Positions 36,038-43,383 of a DNA stretch of 64,000 nt are shown here, piece after piece; position 1 is the first letter of the stretch; each line of letters begins with the position of its first letter. The DNA is from Sphingomonadales bacterium (lineage in GTDB: Bacteria; Pseudomonadota; Alphaproteobacteria; Sphingomonadales; Sphingomonadaceae), in assembly GCA_004173185.1 (NCBI GenBank), contig SEFZ01000009.1, positions 1 to 64,000 on the forward strand, in the 5' to 3' direction. The position numbers and the translations under genes are program-made. Under the pieces are notes generated by a model. It did not search any database, was not told the DNA's origin, and saw only the letters and a program-made list of their open reading frames with translations.

Positions 36038-36150
36038 GGAACAAACGTCGCGCTGTTTGGTTTCATGGGCTCGAACCGGTTGGTGCACATTGTATCGCTG
36101 GGCGCTTGCGCTCGGCGGTTTCGTTTTATACCGGACCCGGAACGTTCCGG
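36038..36150 (+). promoter_or_regulatory. phyR-nepR intergenic control region
   Basis: This part of the 245-base divergent region holds GGAAC (36038-36042), 16 bases, GGTT (36059-36062), one mismatch to the EcfG consensus and reading toward nepR. A perfect 14-base palindrome CCGGAACGTTCCGG lies at 36137-36150, just before the nepR ribosome site, and could be an operator. Confidence 0.4.
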
Positions 36151-36169
36151 CGTCCTTGAGGGGGAATTG

Positions 36170-36337
36170 GTGGTTTCCAGTAAGAAAGAGATCACGAAGC
36201 CGGCCCGGTCAACGGGCGGGGACGATGCTGGCAAGCCGAGCCGCAACGTAGGCGATGCGTTGCGTCAGGCCTATGACGAGACGGTGGGCGAAACTGTGCC
36301 CGACGATCTGCTCGCGCTTTTGAAAAAGCTCGACTAA
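36170..36337 (+). CDS. nepR: Anti-sigma factor NepR
   Basis: A 55-residue NepR. The two amphipathic helices are NVGDALRQAYDETVGE and VPDDLLALLKKLD, the conserved EcfG- and PhyR-binding core; the N-terminus is lysine- and serine-rich. The start is GTG 36170 with GAGGGGG five bases upstream; TTG at 36167 is possible. The open frame from 35930 covers the divergent promoter region and is not likely coding. It is followed ten bases later by the sensor kinase gene, so anti-sigma factor and kinase are coexpressed. Confidence 0.88.
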   Translation: MVSSKKEITKPARSTGGDDAGKPSRNVGDALRQAYDETVGETVPDDLLALLKKLD

Positions 36338-36347
36338 CTCGACAGGA

Positions 36348-37928
36348 ATGGAAACACCCGATCCTGAGAAACGCAGCAGGGCCCCTGTCGCGGCGGTTGC
36401 CCGCATGCGGACCGGCGCCAAAGTTTTCCTTATTCTGGTCGTCGCGCTGCTGCCGCTGGCGCTGATCACGCTTTTCATCACCATCCAGACGACTCAGACC
36501 GCGAGCAACGAGCGCCGCGAGCGGCTGAGAGCCATGTCCGAGGAAAGCTCGGGCACGCTGGATACGGTGCTCACCAACCACATCTCGCAATTGACCCAGG
36601 CGCTCACCGCGCTCGAAGCCGATCCCGCCGATGGGCCGGCATGCACCCGAATGGCCGGCACCTTCGGTTCGCAGGGCAGCGCACGCTTCGCGATCCTGAA
36701 CGGCGCGGGCAAGATTTTGTGCGGCGAGCGATTTACCGTCGCCGGCGCAGCCTTGCTGGATGCGGGCCAGGTGCGCGCCAACATTGTCGACAAAGGCCTG
36801 TCGATCCGCATCGGCGGGAATGACGGCGCAAGCGCGATCGCTTTCTATCCGGCCGATGTGCTCAACATGATCGCGCGGCCCAATGGTTTCGTCCCCGAAT
36901 ATGGGCTCGAAATGGTCAAGGACACCGAGCGGCTGACGCTGCGCACGCTACAGGGCGCAGGGCCGCTCGACCGGCGCGAGACCGTGAACAGCGCGCTTGA
37001 GGTCGATGGTGTCGCGATCGCTATGTCGATGCCGGGCACGCCGATCACCTCGCCGCTGATCATCAGCAGCGTGCTGATGGTGATCATGTGGATCGCATCG
37101 GCGGCGACCGGCTGGTTCGTGGTCGACATCCTGCTGATCCGCCCGCTGCGGCGCCTGCGCACCAGCGTGGGCGAGTATAAACCGGGCGAAATTATCGATT
37201 TCAAGCGGATCGGCGACATGCCGGCGCAGGAAATACGCGATCTGGGCGAGACCTTCCGTGAGATCAGCCGCACCGTGCAGGTGCATGAGGCCGATCTTGC
37301 CGAAGGGCTGGTTCGCCAGACCAAGCTGACTCGCGAAGTCCATCACCGGGTGAAGAACAATCTCCAGGTGATCGCCAGCCTGATCAACTTCCACGCACGC
37401 GGCGCAAAGAGCAGCGAGGCCGCCGAGGCCTATGCCTCGATCCAGCGCCGCGTCGACGCGCTCGCCGTGGTGCATCGCAATCACTATGCCGAGATGGAGG
37501 AGAATCGCGGGCTCGAGCTGCGATCGGTGATCGGCGAGCTTGCCGCCAATATCCGCGCCACTGCTCCCGAACATGCGTCTGGGCTGGGAATCACGCTCGA
37601 GACCGAGCCGGTGCTGGTCAACCAGGACGTAGCGACCGCGATTGCCTTCCTCCTCACCGAGATTGTCGAGCTGGCGATGAACTGCATGAACGGCGCGCAG
37701 ATACGCATTACGGTCAAGGCAGGGCCGGAGGAGGATCGGGCGACGCTGCGGGTAATCTCGCCGGCTTTGGTCGAGAGCCCGGAGCTGCTGGAATTGCTGG
37801 AAAACCGCTATGGCCGGGTGCTTGGCGGCCTTGCTCGCCAGCTTCGCACCAAGCTGCATCACGACCCGCTTGTCGGCGCCTATGAGGCTTCGATCGCCAT
37901 CACCGGAAAGCCGGGACTCATCGCTTGA
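36348..37928 (+). CDS. HRxxN sensor histidine kinase, PhyP-like
   Basis: A 526-residue membrane sensor. Transmembrane helices are at about 23-47 and 235-262; the region between is a periplasmic sensor domain. A HAMP-like linker follows. The dimerisation box is TREVHHRVKNNLQVIASLIN with the phospho-acceptor His in HRVKN (HisKA_2/HRxxN class used by PhyR kinases). The C-terminal ATPase domain is degenerate: an N-box remnant EIVELAMNCMNG is present, but the glycine-rich G1/G2 boxes are absent. In Sphingomonas the kinase next to nepR, PhyP, was described as a negative regulator of PhyR, so phosphatase action is plausible here. Confidence 0.85.
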   Translation: METPDPEKRSRAPVAAVARMRTGAKVFLILVVALLPLALITLFITIQTTQTASNERRERLRAMSEESSGTLDTVLTNHISQLTQALTALEADPADGPACTRMAGTFGSQGSARFAILNGAGKILCGERFTVAGAALLDAGQVRANIVDKGLSIRIGGNDGASAIAFYPADVLNMIARPNGFVPEYGLEMVKDTERLTLRTLQGAGPLDRRETVNSALEVDGVAIAMSMPGTPITSPLIISSVLMVIMWIASAATGWFVVDILLIRPLRRLRTSVGEYKPGEIIDFKRIGDMPAQEIRDLGETFREISRTVQVHEADLAEGLVRQTKLTREVHHRVKNNLQVIASLINFHARGAKSSEAAEAYASIQRRVDALAVVHRNHYAEMEENRGLELRSVIGELAANIRATAPEHASGLGITLETEPVLVNQDVATAIAFLLTEIVELAMNCMNGAQIRITVKAGPEEDRATLRVISPALVESPELLELLENRYGRVLGGLARQLRTKLHHDPLVGAYEASIAITGKPGLIA

Positions 37929-37958
37929 AAAAAAGATTCAAAAAAATTGGGATTCGGC

Positions 37959-37983
37959 GGAACCCCTGAACGCGTTGTGCATT
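37959..37983 (+). promoter_or_regulatory. EcfG-like promoter before the candidate small RNA
   Basis: GGAAC (37959-37963), 16 bases, CATT (37980-37983); one mismatch to consensus. The expected start is near 37990. Confidence 0.45.
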
Positions 37984-37989
37984 TTATAC

Positions 37990-38137
37990 TTCGGATAGTG
38001 ACCTTTTGCCCCCCCGCTCTCGCTATCCAAGACATGGGCCCGGAAGCATCAACCCTCCCCCCCCCGGTGATGCTTCCGGGCCTAACACTTTCCAGAGACA
38101 GAGAATTTCCCACAGGGTCCTTAACCGGGCCCTTTTT
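37990..38137 (+). ncRNA. Candidate structured small RNA with two C-run loops (GsrN-like)
   Basis: No ORF of quality covers this stretch. Stem 1 is GGATAGTG (37993-38000) with CGCTATCC (38021-38028), and its 20-base loop holds seven C in a row. Stem 2 is a perfect 15-pair helix, 38037-38051 with 38068-38082, and its 16-base loop holds CCCTC plus a run of C. Stem 3 (38114-38120 with 38127-38133) is followed by TTTTT and is an intrinsic terminator. C-rich loops can pair with G-rich ribosome sites. The Caulobacter stress RNA GsrN, controlled by the same type of sigma factor, also uses C-rich loops. Homology is inferred from architecture and location only. Confidence 0.65.
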
Positions 38138-38170
38138 CGTATGTGCGCCGGGTCCGAACGCTTCACGGGC

Positions 38171-38196
38171 GGAACGATTGTCGGCGCTCAGGCATT
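38171..38196 (+). promoter_or_regulatory. EcfG-like promoter before the entericidin gene
   Basis: GGAAC (38171-38175), 17 bases, CATT (38193-38196); one mismatch to consensus. The distance to the ATG at 38233 is 36 bases. Confidence 0.45.
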
Positions 38197-38232
38197 CCTC
38201 CCCCAGCCCCTCAGGGCGAATGGAGAGTTTCA

Positions 38233-38367
38233 ATGCGTAAGATCTTGACCTGCGCCGCACTGGCGGGCGCATTCCTGGCTTCGGCCTGCAACACCGTTCA
38301 GGGCGTCGGTCGCGACGTATCCTCGGCCGGCGATACCGTCGCCAAGGCTGCCGACGACAATAAGTAA
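38233..38367 (+). CDS. Entericidin A/B family lipoprotein
   Basis: A 44-residue lipoprotein precursor. The signal ends in LASAC (Cys19), and the mature part NTVQGVGRDVSSAGDTVAKA is the entericidin signature. In E. coli entericidin B is induced by the stationary-phase sigma factor. GGAGAG stands seven bases before the ATG. It follows the candidate small RNA and ends at a strong terminator. Membership of the EcfG regulon is suggested by the upstream promoter-like sequence. Confidence 0.9.
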   Translation: MRKILTCAALAGAFLASACNTVQGVGRDVSSAGDTVAKAADDNK

Positions 38368-38433
38368 CGCTGATCGTCCTCCCCGCCAAAGGCCCCCAAA
38401 GGCCCGCTAAGGGAAGGTGTCGAGCTAGTTGAC

Positions 38434-38477
38434 GGAGGGGGAGGTAAGCGACCAGCGGTCCGCTTACCTCCCCCTCC
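38434..38477. terminator. Bidirectional hairpin between entericidin gene and tatC
   Basis: A 17-pair perfect stem (38434-38450 with 38461-38477; GGAGGGGGAGGTAAGCG and its complement) with a ten-base loop, followed by TTCGTTTT on the plus strand. Confidence 0.85.
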
Positions 38478-38497
38478 TTCGTTTTAGGCCGTCGCTT

Positions 38498-39280
38498 TTA
38501 TGGAAGCTCCGGCTCTGCCTCTGCCTCAGTCGCCGCTTCGGCGTCGCGCCGCTTGCGGGTAAATTTAATTCCCAGCAGCGCCAGGAAATATAGCAGGATC
38601 AGCGGTATCGCGAGCAACAGCTGCGAAACCACGTCCGGCGGGGTCAGAACCGCCGCAATCGCGAACGCCGCGACCACGGCATAGCGCCAAGCGCCGACCA
38701 ATTGCTCATAGGTCACGATCCCCGCGCGCTCGAGCAGCATCAGCAGCACCGGCAACAGGAAAGTGATCCCGAACGCGAACAGAAACTGCATGATGAAATC
38801 GAGATATTTGCCGATGGCGGGCAACGCCATCTGCTCGACCCCGCTGCCAACGTCGCCCTGATAGCTGAGCAGGAAGTGCAGCGCGGTGGGAATCGCGATC
38901 GTATAGGCCAAAGTCGCCCCGGCGATGAACAACACCGGGGTCGCCAGCAGGAACGGCAGCAGCGCCTTCTTTTCCTTGCGGTACAGGCCGGGCGCGACGA
39001 ACTGCCACAGCTGGTTTGCCAACACCGGGAACGACACCATCAGGGCCGTGAAGAACGCGATCTTCACCTGGACGAAAAACGCTTCGAAAATCTCGGTGTA
39101 GATCACCTTGGTCTGCCCTGCCGCCGCGAGCGGACGGACGAGAAACGCGAAAATCGGCTGTGCGAAATAAAAGCCTATCCCGAACGTCACCACCAACGCT
39201 GCGGCACAATAAAGCAGCCGCCGCCGCAACTCGATCAGGTGATCGAGCAACGGTGCCTGGCTTTCATCGATATCGTTCAT
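38498..39280 (-). CDS. tatC: Sec-independent protein translocase TatC
   Basis: A 260-residue six-helix membrane protein, the core of the Tat receptor that binds twin-arginine signal peptides. Marks are the N-terminal HLIELRRRLLYC, LWQFVAPGLYRKEKK in the first cytoplasmic loop region, and YRYAVVAAFAIAAVLTPPDV-like ending (AWRYAVV..LTPPDVVSQ). An alanine- and glutamate-rich tail of about 15 residues follows the last helix. It overlaps tatB by four bases. Confidence 0.94.
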   Translation of the reverse strand: MNDIDESQAPLLDHLIELRRRLLYCAAALVVTFGIGFYFAQPIFAFLVRPLAAAGQTKVIYTEIFEAFFVQVKIAFFTALMVSFPVLANQLWQFVAPGLYRKEKKALLPFLLATPVLFIAGATLAYTIAIPTALHFLLSYQGDVGSGVEQMALPAIGKYLDFIMQFLFAFGITFLLPVLLMLLERAGIVTYEQLVGAWRYAVVAAFAIAAVLTPPDVVSQLLLAIPLILLYFLALLGIKFTRKRRDAEAATEAEAEPELP

Positions 39281-39708
39281 TCGGCAGCCTCATCCGCAAT
39301 CGGCTTGGGCGCTGCTTTAGCCCGGGGCTTGCGCGCCCGCTTCGGCTTTTCAGCCGCTACCGGCTCGCCAAGATCGAATTCGGGCGCAGGGAGCATGTCG
39401 GGCTGCTCCACCATCACCGGCGACGCATCCTCCGTGGCGAAATGCTCAGGCTGCGGCGCGGGCAGCGAGGGAACGGGATGCTCGCGCATGATCCGCTCAT
39501 TCTCGGCCGCCCATTGCTTCTCCATCTCGGACAGTTCGGCCTCGCGCACCATGGTATCGAACCCCGAGCGGAACTGGCGCGCGACGCCCCGCGCTTTCGC
39601 GACCCATTTGCCGAGAAAACGCATCGCCTTGGGCAGATCTTTGGGTCCAATCACCAGCAGCGCGACGATCGCGACGACCAGAAACTCGGGTGCATTAAAA
39701 TCAAGCAT
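39277..39708 (-). CDS. tatB: Sec-independent protein translocase TatB
   Basis: A 143-residue TatB: a short N-terminal membrane helix (FLVVAIVALLVIGP), the GP hinge, then an amphipathic helix (KDLPKAMRFLGKWVAKARG) and a long charged, proline- and alanine-rich C-terminal tail. The GPxxLP motif separates it from TatA. It lies 48 bases after tatA and overlaps tatC. Confidence 0.93.
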   Translation of the reverse strand: MLDFNAPEFLVVAIVALLVIGPKDLPKAMRFLGKWVAKARGVARQFRSGFDTMVREAELSEMEKQWAAENERIMREHPVPSLPAPQPEHFATEDASPVMVEQPDMLPAPEFDLGEPVAAEKPKRARKPRAKAAPKPIADEAAE

Positions 39709-39756
39709 CGGTCATCGCCGGACACGGCGCGGCATCGGCCGCGCGGAACAAGTGGC

Positions 39757-39987
39757 TCAACGCTCCTCGCGGGTGCGTTCGGCTTCAACGTCGAAAGCGG
39801 GGTCCGCGGCCTTCTTGCCTTCGATCCGGCTTGCTTCCGGCTTGTCGTCGTCTTCGGCCATGCCCTTCTTGAACTGCTTGATGCCCTTGGCGACGTCACC
39901 CATCATGTTCGAGAAACGACCACCGCCAAGCAGCAGGATCGCAACCACGCCGAGCACGATCCAGTGCACAAGGCTAAAACCACCCAT
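39757..39987 (-). CDS. tatA: Sec-independent protein translocase TatA
   Basis: A 76-residue pore subunit. The membrane helix WIVLGVVAILLLGG is followed by GRFSNMMGDVAKGIKQFKKG, the TatA amphipathic helix with the FKKGM ending. The tail is acidic. It lies 72 bases after scpB on the same strand, so scpA, scpB, tatA, tatB and tatC probably form one operon. Confidence 0.94.
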   Translation of the reverse strand: MGGFSLVHWIVLGVVAILLLGGGRFSNMMGDVAKGIKQFKKGMAEDDDKPEASRIEGKKAADPAFDVEAERTREER

Positions 39988-40059
39988 CGAAACTCTCCTT
40001 GATTCCAGCCATATCTAGGCTTCGCAGGCACCTGCGGCAATGGCTGGCGCGCAGTGCCT

Positions 40060-40665
40060 CTATTCGCCGTCCGTGACAATTTCGCTTGCCGCGTCCTCAT
40101 TTGCTTCGTCCTCGCCCAGCCCTTCAAACGCCAGATCGACAGGATCGAGCAGGCCGGCCGCCTTGAGATCGTCGATCCCGGGCAGATCGCGACGACTTGC
40201 TAGCCCGAAATGGGTGAGAAAGCCCGCGGTAGTTGCGTACGTTAGCGGACGCCCGGGCACTTCGCGGCGGCCGGCGGGGCGCACCCAATTGGCCTCCATC
40301 AACACGTCGATCGTGCCCTTGCTGATCTGCACGCCGCGAATCGCTTCGATTTCCGCGCGGGTGACCGGCTCGTGATACGCGATGATCGCCAGCGTCTCGA
40401 TGCCCGCACGGCTCAGCTTGCGCGATTCCTCGCGGTCGCGGCGTAACAGATGCGCGAGATCGGCCGCGGTCTGGAAATGCCAGCGGTCACCGCGCCGCAC
40501 GATCTCGATGCCCCGCCCGGCATAAATCGCCTCCAGACGCCCCAGCGCACCGCGCACATCCGCCTCCGGGCCGACATGTGCCTTGATCTCGTCCACCGTC
40601 ATCGGCTGTTCGGACGCGAACAACACGGCCTCGACCGCGCGGGTGAGTTCATCCTGCGGGGTCAT
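40060..40665 (-). CDS. scpB: Segregation and condensation protein ScpB
   Basis: A 201-residue winged-helix kleisin-interacting protein of the SMC-ScpAB condensin. Marks are EAVLFASEQPMTVDEI near the start, LSRAGIETLAIIAYHEPVTR and EIEAIRGVQISKGTIDVLME. The ATG at 40665 overlaps the scpA stop by four bases. Confidence 0.93.
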   Translation of the reverse strand: MTPQDELTRAVEAVLFASEQPMTVDEIKAHVGPEADVRGALGRLEAIYAGRGIEIVRRGDRWHFQTAADLAHLLRRDREESRKLSRAGIETLAIIAYHEPVTRAEIEAIRGVQISKGTIDVLMEANWVRPAGRREVPGRPLTYATTAGFLTHFGLASRRDLPGIDDLKAAGLLDPVDLAFEGLGEDEANEDAASEIVTDGE

Positions 40666-41396
40666 ATACTTGCCTTGAGATATAGCGGCGCAAAGGCCGA
40701 TTTCTGCTGGAGTTCCACCCTGCCCTGCTTGGCCAGTTCCAGCGCCGCGACAAAGGACGATGCCAGCGCCGATTTGCGATAGGTGCCGGTCGCGCCTTCG
40801 GGCAGGAAGGTTTCGATCGTGCTCCAATCCACCCGTGTGCCGATCAGCGTCGAGACCCGCTCGATCGCTTCCTCCAGCGTCATCACGTCGCGCACCGCGA
40901 CCACGTGCATCACCGGCCGGGTCCGCGCGCTGATCCGGCCATAGGCCGCGATCAGGTCAAAGATCTCCGCTTCCCAATTTGCCTTGCGCAGCACCCGAAG
41001 CCCCTCGGGCGCGCCGCGGCGGAAAATATCGCGGCCCACCCGATCGCGCGCCACCAGCCGCGCCCCCGCCTCGCGCATCGCGTTCAGCCGTTCGAGGCGC
41101 AATTGCAGGCGAAGCGCCAGTTCCTCGGGGCTCGGCGATTCCTCCGGGTTGCGCGGGAGCAATAAAGCCGATTTCAGATATGCCAGCCATGCCGCCATCA
41201 CGAGATAGTCAGCCGCCAGTTCCAGCCGCAGCTCGCGCGCCTGATCGACAAAGGCGATATATTGATCGACCAGCTCAAGGATCGAGATCGCGCGCAGATC
41301 GACCTTCTGGTTGCGCGCAAGCGTCAGCAACACGTCGAGCGGCCCTTCCCAGCCGTCCACGTCGATTGTCAGGATCTCGGAAGCCTCACCGTCCAT
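40662..41396 (-). CDS. scpA: Segregation and condensation protein ScpA
   Basis: A 244-residue kleisin that bridges the SMC heads. The family opening WEGPLDVLLTLARNQKVDLR is followed by ISILELVDQYIAF and the helix LAADYLVMAAWLAYLKSALL. The C-terminal winged helix holds SALASSFVAALELAKQGRVE. The start at 41396 places the conserved region close to the N-terminus; 41438 is an alternative adding 14 residues. No good ribosome site is seen for either. Confidence 0.9.
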   Translation of the reverse strand: MDGEASEILTIDVDGWEGPLDVLLTLARNQKVDLRAISILELVDQYIAFVDQARELRLELAADYLVMAAWLAYLKSALLLPRNPEESPSPEELALRLQLRLERLNAMREAGARLVARDRVGRDIFRRGAPEGLRVLRKANWEAEIFDLIAAYGRISARTRPVMHVVAVRDVMTLEEAIERVSTLIGTRVDWSTIETFLPEGATGTYRKSALASSFVAALELAKQGRVELQQKSAFAPLYLKASI

Positions 41397-41670
41397 ACCG
41401 AGACTTAAGCAGGGCGCGTCGAAGCTGTCATGCGCCATCTTAGGCCGCGCAAGGGCGGCGTTCGATCCGCGTTTAATCGAATGCTCCAATATAGATGCCA
41501 GTTAGATTGACGATTTTTGCCGCACGGCATAGTATTGCTCGTCCAATCATCGGCGATAATGCCGAGACTATTCGACGAGAGCCCCGCATAACGGGGTCCA
41601 TATAGAACCATTTTGGTCGCGTTGTTGAGTAAGTGTTGCGTAAACGCACATTTATCGTGGGGAAACAACA

Positions 41671-43380
41671 ATGCGCAAAGCTCGATTTACCCGCGGGTTT
41701 CGGGATATTTTACTTGGCGCAGCCTTGCTCGCGCCGGGTCTGGCGCAGGCGCAGGTCACCTATCTCGATCAGGGCAAGAACTGGGGGCCGGTCTCCCGCA
41801 AGGATTTCTACAACCGGGACCAGGGATCGCAGCTGATTCCGATGGCCTGGGCCAAGGCGCTGAAGGCGCCCGACGGCGCGCCGTTCCTTGGCGATAAGCT
41901 TGCCCGCTACGGCTTTCTGCCCAATCCCGGCAGCGCCCTGCCGATCGGCTTCACCCAGGCCGGAGCGAAGGGCAATCAGTCGCTGGGGCTGACCTGCGCG
42001 GCGTGCCACACCCGCGATCTGATCGTCCGCGATCAGCGCTACCGCGTCGATGGCGGTCCGGCGATCACCAACTTCTTCGGCCTGCTGACCGATATGATCG
42101 CGGCAGTGAAACAGGTCCGCGAGGTGCCTGGGGCGTTCGATGCCTTCGCGGTCGAAGTGCTCGGCCCCAAACCCTCTGCCCAGCGCGTCAAGGATCTGCG
42201 CGCCGCGGTAGACCTCTGGTATCTGCGCGAAAACACGATGCGCGAACGCTCTTACCCCACCGATTATTGGGGCACCGGGCGGCTCGATGCGGTGGCGATG
42301 ATCTTCAACCGGCTGACCGGGCTCGATATCGGCGAGCCGCCGACTTACATGATTCCGGACAATATCAAGTCCGCCGACGCTCCGGTGCGCTATCCCTTCC
42401 TGTGGAACGCCGCGATCCAGGATCGGACGCAATGGCCGGGCTTTTCGGGCAACGGCACCGCGGTGATGGGTCTCTCGCGCAACACCGGCGAAGTCTATGG
42501 CGTGTTCGGCACCTTCCACCCGGCTTATGCGCCCAAGAAGCTGGGCAACATCAATTTCGTCGCGAACAATTCGGCGAACTGGTGGGGGCTGATGCGGCTC
42601 GAAGGGCTGGTCCGCAAGATCGGCGCACCCAAATGGCCCGCCGAGTTCGCGGTGTTCAGCGACCTCGCCCCGCGCGGCAAACAACTCTATACCGAGAATT
42701 GCGCAAGCTGCCATGCTCAGGTGCCCGGCATCCCCGGCTTCCCGAACGTGCCGACTTGGCGAACGTTGATCCAGGATGTCGGCACCGATTCGCGCGAATG
42801 CGATGTCCTTTCCCGCATGGCGGACCCCGGCGTGCTGGGAAAAATGAGCAACAAACTCTTCAAATTCGATGTGAAAAACCCGACCAAAGCTTTCTCTTTG
42901 CTCGTCTATTCGGTGCTCGGGTCGATGGTGCAGAGCGGGATCATCGTCCCGGCATTCGCCGAAGACGTGCTCGCCTCGATCGGTGAGAAAAAGAACGGCG
43001 CGAAGCTTCAGCATGCGCTCGACGCAGTCGAGGCGTCGCAGGTTGTGTCGTGCAATATCGAGAAGAAGATCTTCCCCTATGAATCGCGCGTGATGGAGGG
43101 GATCTGGGCGGCCGCGCCCTATCTCCACAACGGATCGGTGCCGACACTCGACGATCTGCTCAAGCCCGCGAACGAACGCCCGGTCAGCTTCGCGGTCGGC
43201 CCTTATTACGACATCGCAAAGCTCGGCCTCGCGACCCAGCAACCGGGCTGGACCGATGTTCGCGTCACCACCGGCTGCGACGATCGCAATTCGGGCAACA
43301 GCCGCTGCGGCCACGAATTCGGCACCACCTTATCGGCGGCGGACCGGCGTTCGCTGATCGAATATCTGAAGATGCTCTAG
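41671..43380 (+). CDS. Di-haem cytochrome c of the RoxA/MauG/CcpA-related group
   Basis: A 569-residue exported protein. A signal peptide (about 1-28, ending ..GLAQA) is followed by two haem c sites, CAACH at 109-113 and CASCH at 344-348. Near 480 stands APYLHNGSVPTLDDLL, the conserved segment of di-haem peroxidases and of the rubber oxygenases RoxA and RoxB. Length (RoxA about 680) and layout suggest an oxygenase- or peroxidase-like enzyme; the substrate is unknown. GGGGA precedes the ATG. It is on the opposite strand to all neighbours between scpA and nagZ, so it looks inserted. It converges with nagZ with three bases between. Confidence 0.8.
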   Translation: MRKARFTRGFRDILLGAALLAPGLAQAQVTYLDQGKNWGPVSRKDFYNRDQGSQLIPMAWAKALKAPDGAPFLGDKLARYGFLPNPGSALPIGFTQAGAKGNQSLGLTCAACHTRDLIVRDQRYRVDGGPAITNFFGLLTDMIAAVKQVREVPGAFDAFAVEVLGPKPSAQRVKDLRAAVDLWYLRENTMRERSYPTDYWGTGRLDAVAMIFNRLTGLDIGEPPTYMIPDNIKSADAPVRYPFLWNAAIQDRTQWPGFSGNGTAVMGLSRNTGEVYGVFGTFHPAYAPKKLGNINFVANNSANWWGLMRLEGLVRKIGAPKWPAEFAVFSDLAPRGKQLYTENCASCHAQVPGIPGFPNVPTWRTLIQDVGTDSRECDVLSRMADPGVLGKMSNKLFKFDVKNPTKAFSLLVYSVLGSMVQSGIIVPAFAEDVLASIGEKKNGAKLQHALDAVEASQVVSCNIEKKIFPYESRVMEGIWAAAPYLHNGSVPTLDDLLKPANERPVSFAVGPYYDIAKLGLATQQPGWTDVRVTTGCDDRNSGNSRCGHEFGTTLSAADRRSLIEYLKML

Positions 43381-43383
43381 GAG

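Noticed and set aside
36139..36160. EcfG promoter using GGAAC at 36139
   Set aside because: No CGTT-like sequence lies 16 or 17 bases downstream; the GGAAC is part of a palindrome.
35930..36169. N-terminal extension of NepR by 80 residues
   Set aside because: It would cover the divergent phyR-nepR promoter region. A good ribosome site precedes GTG 36170, which gives the normal NepR length.
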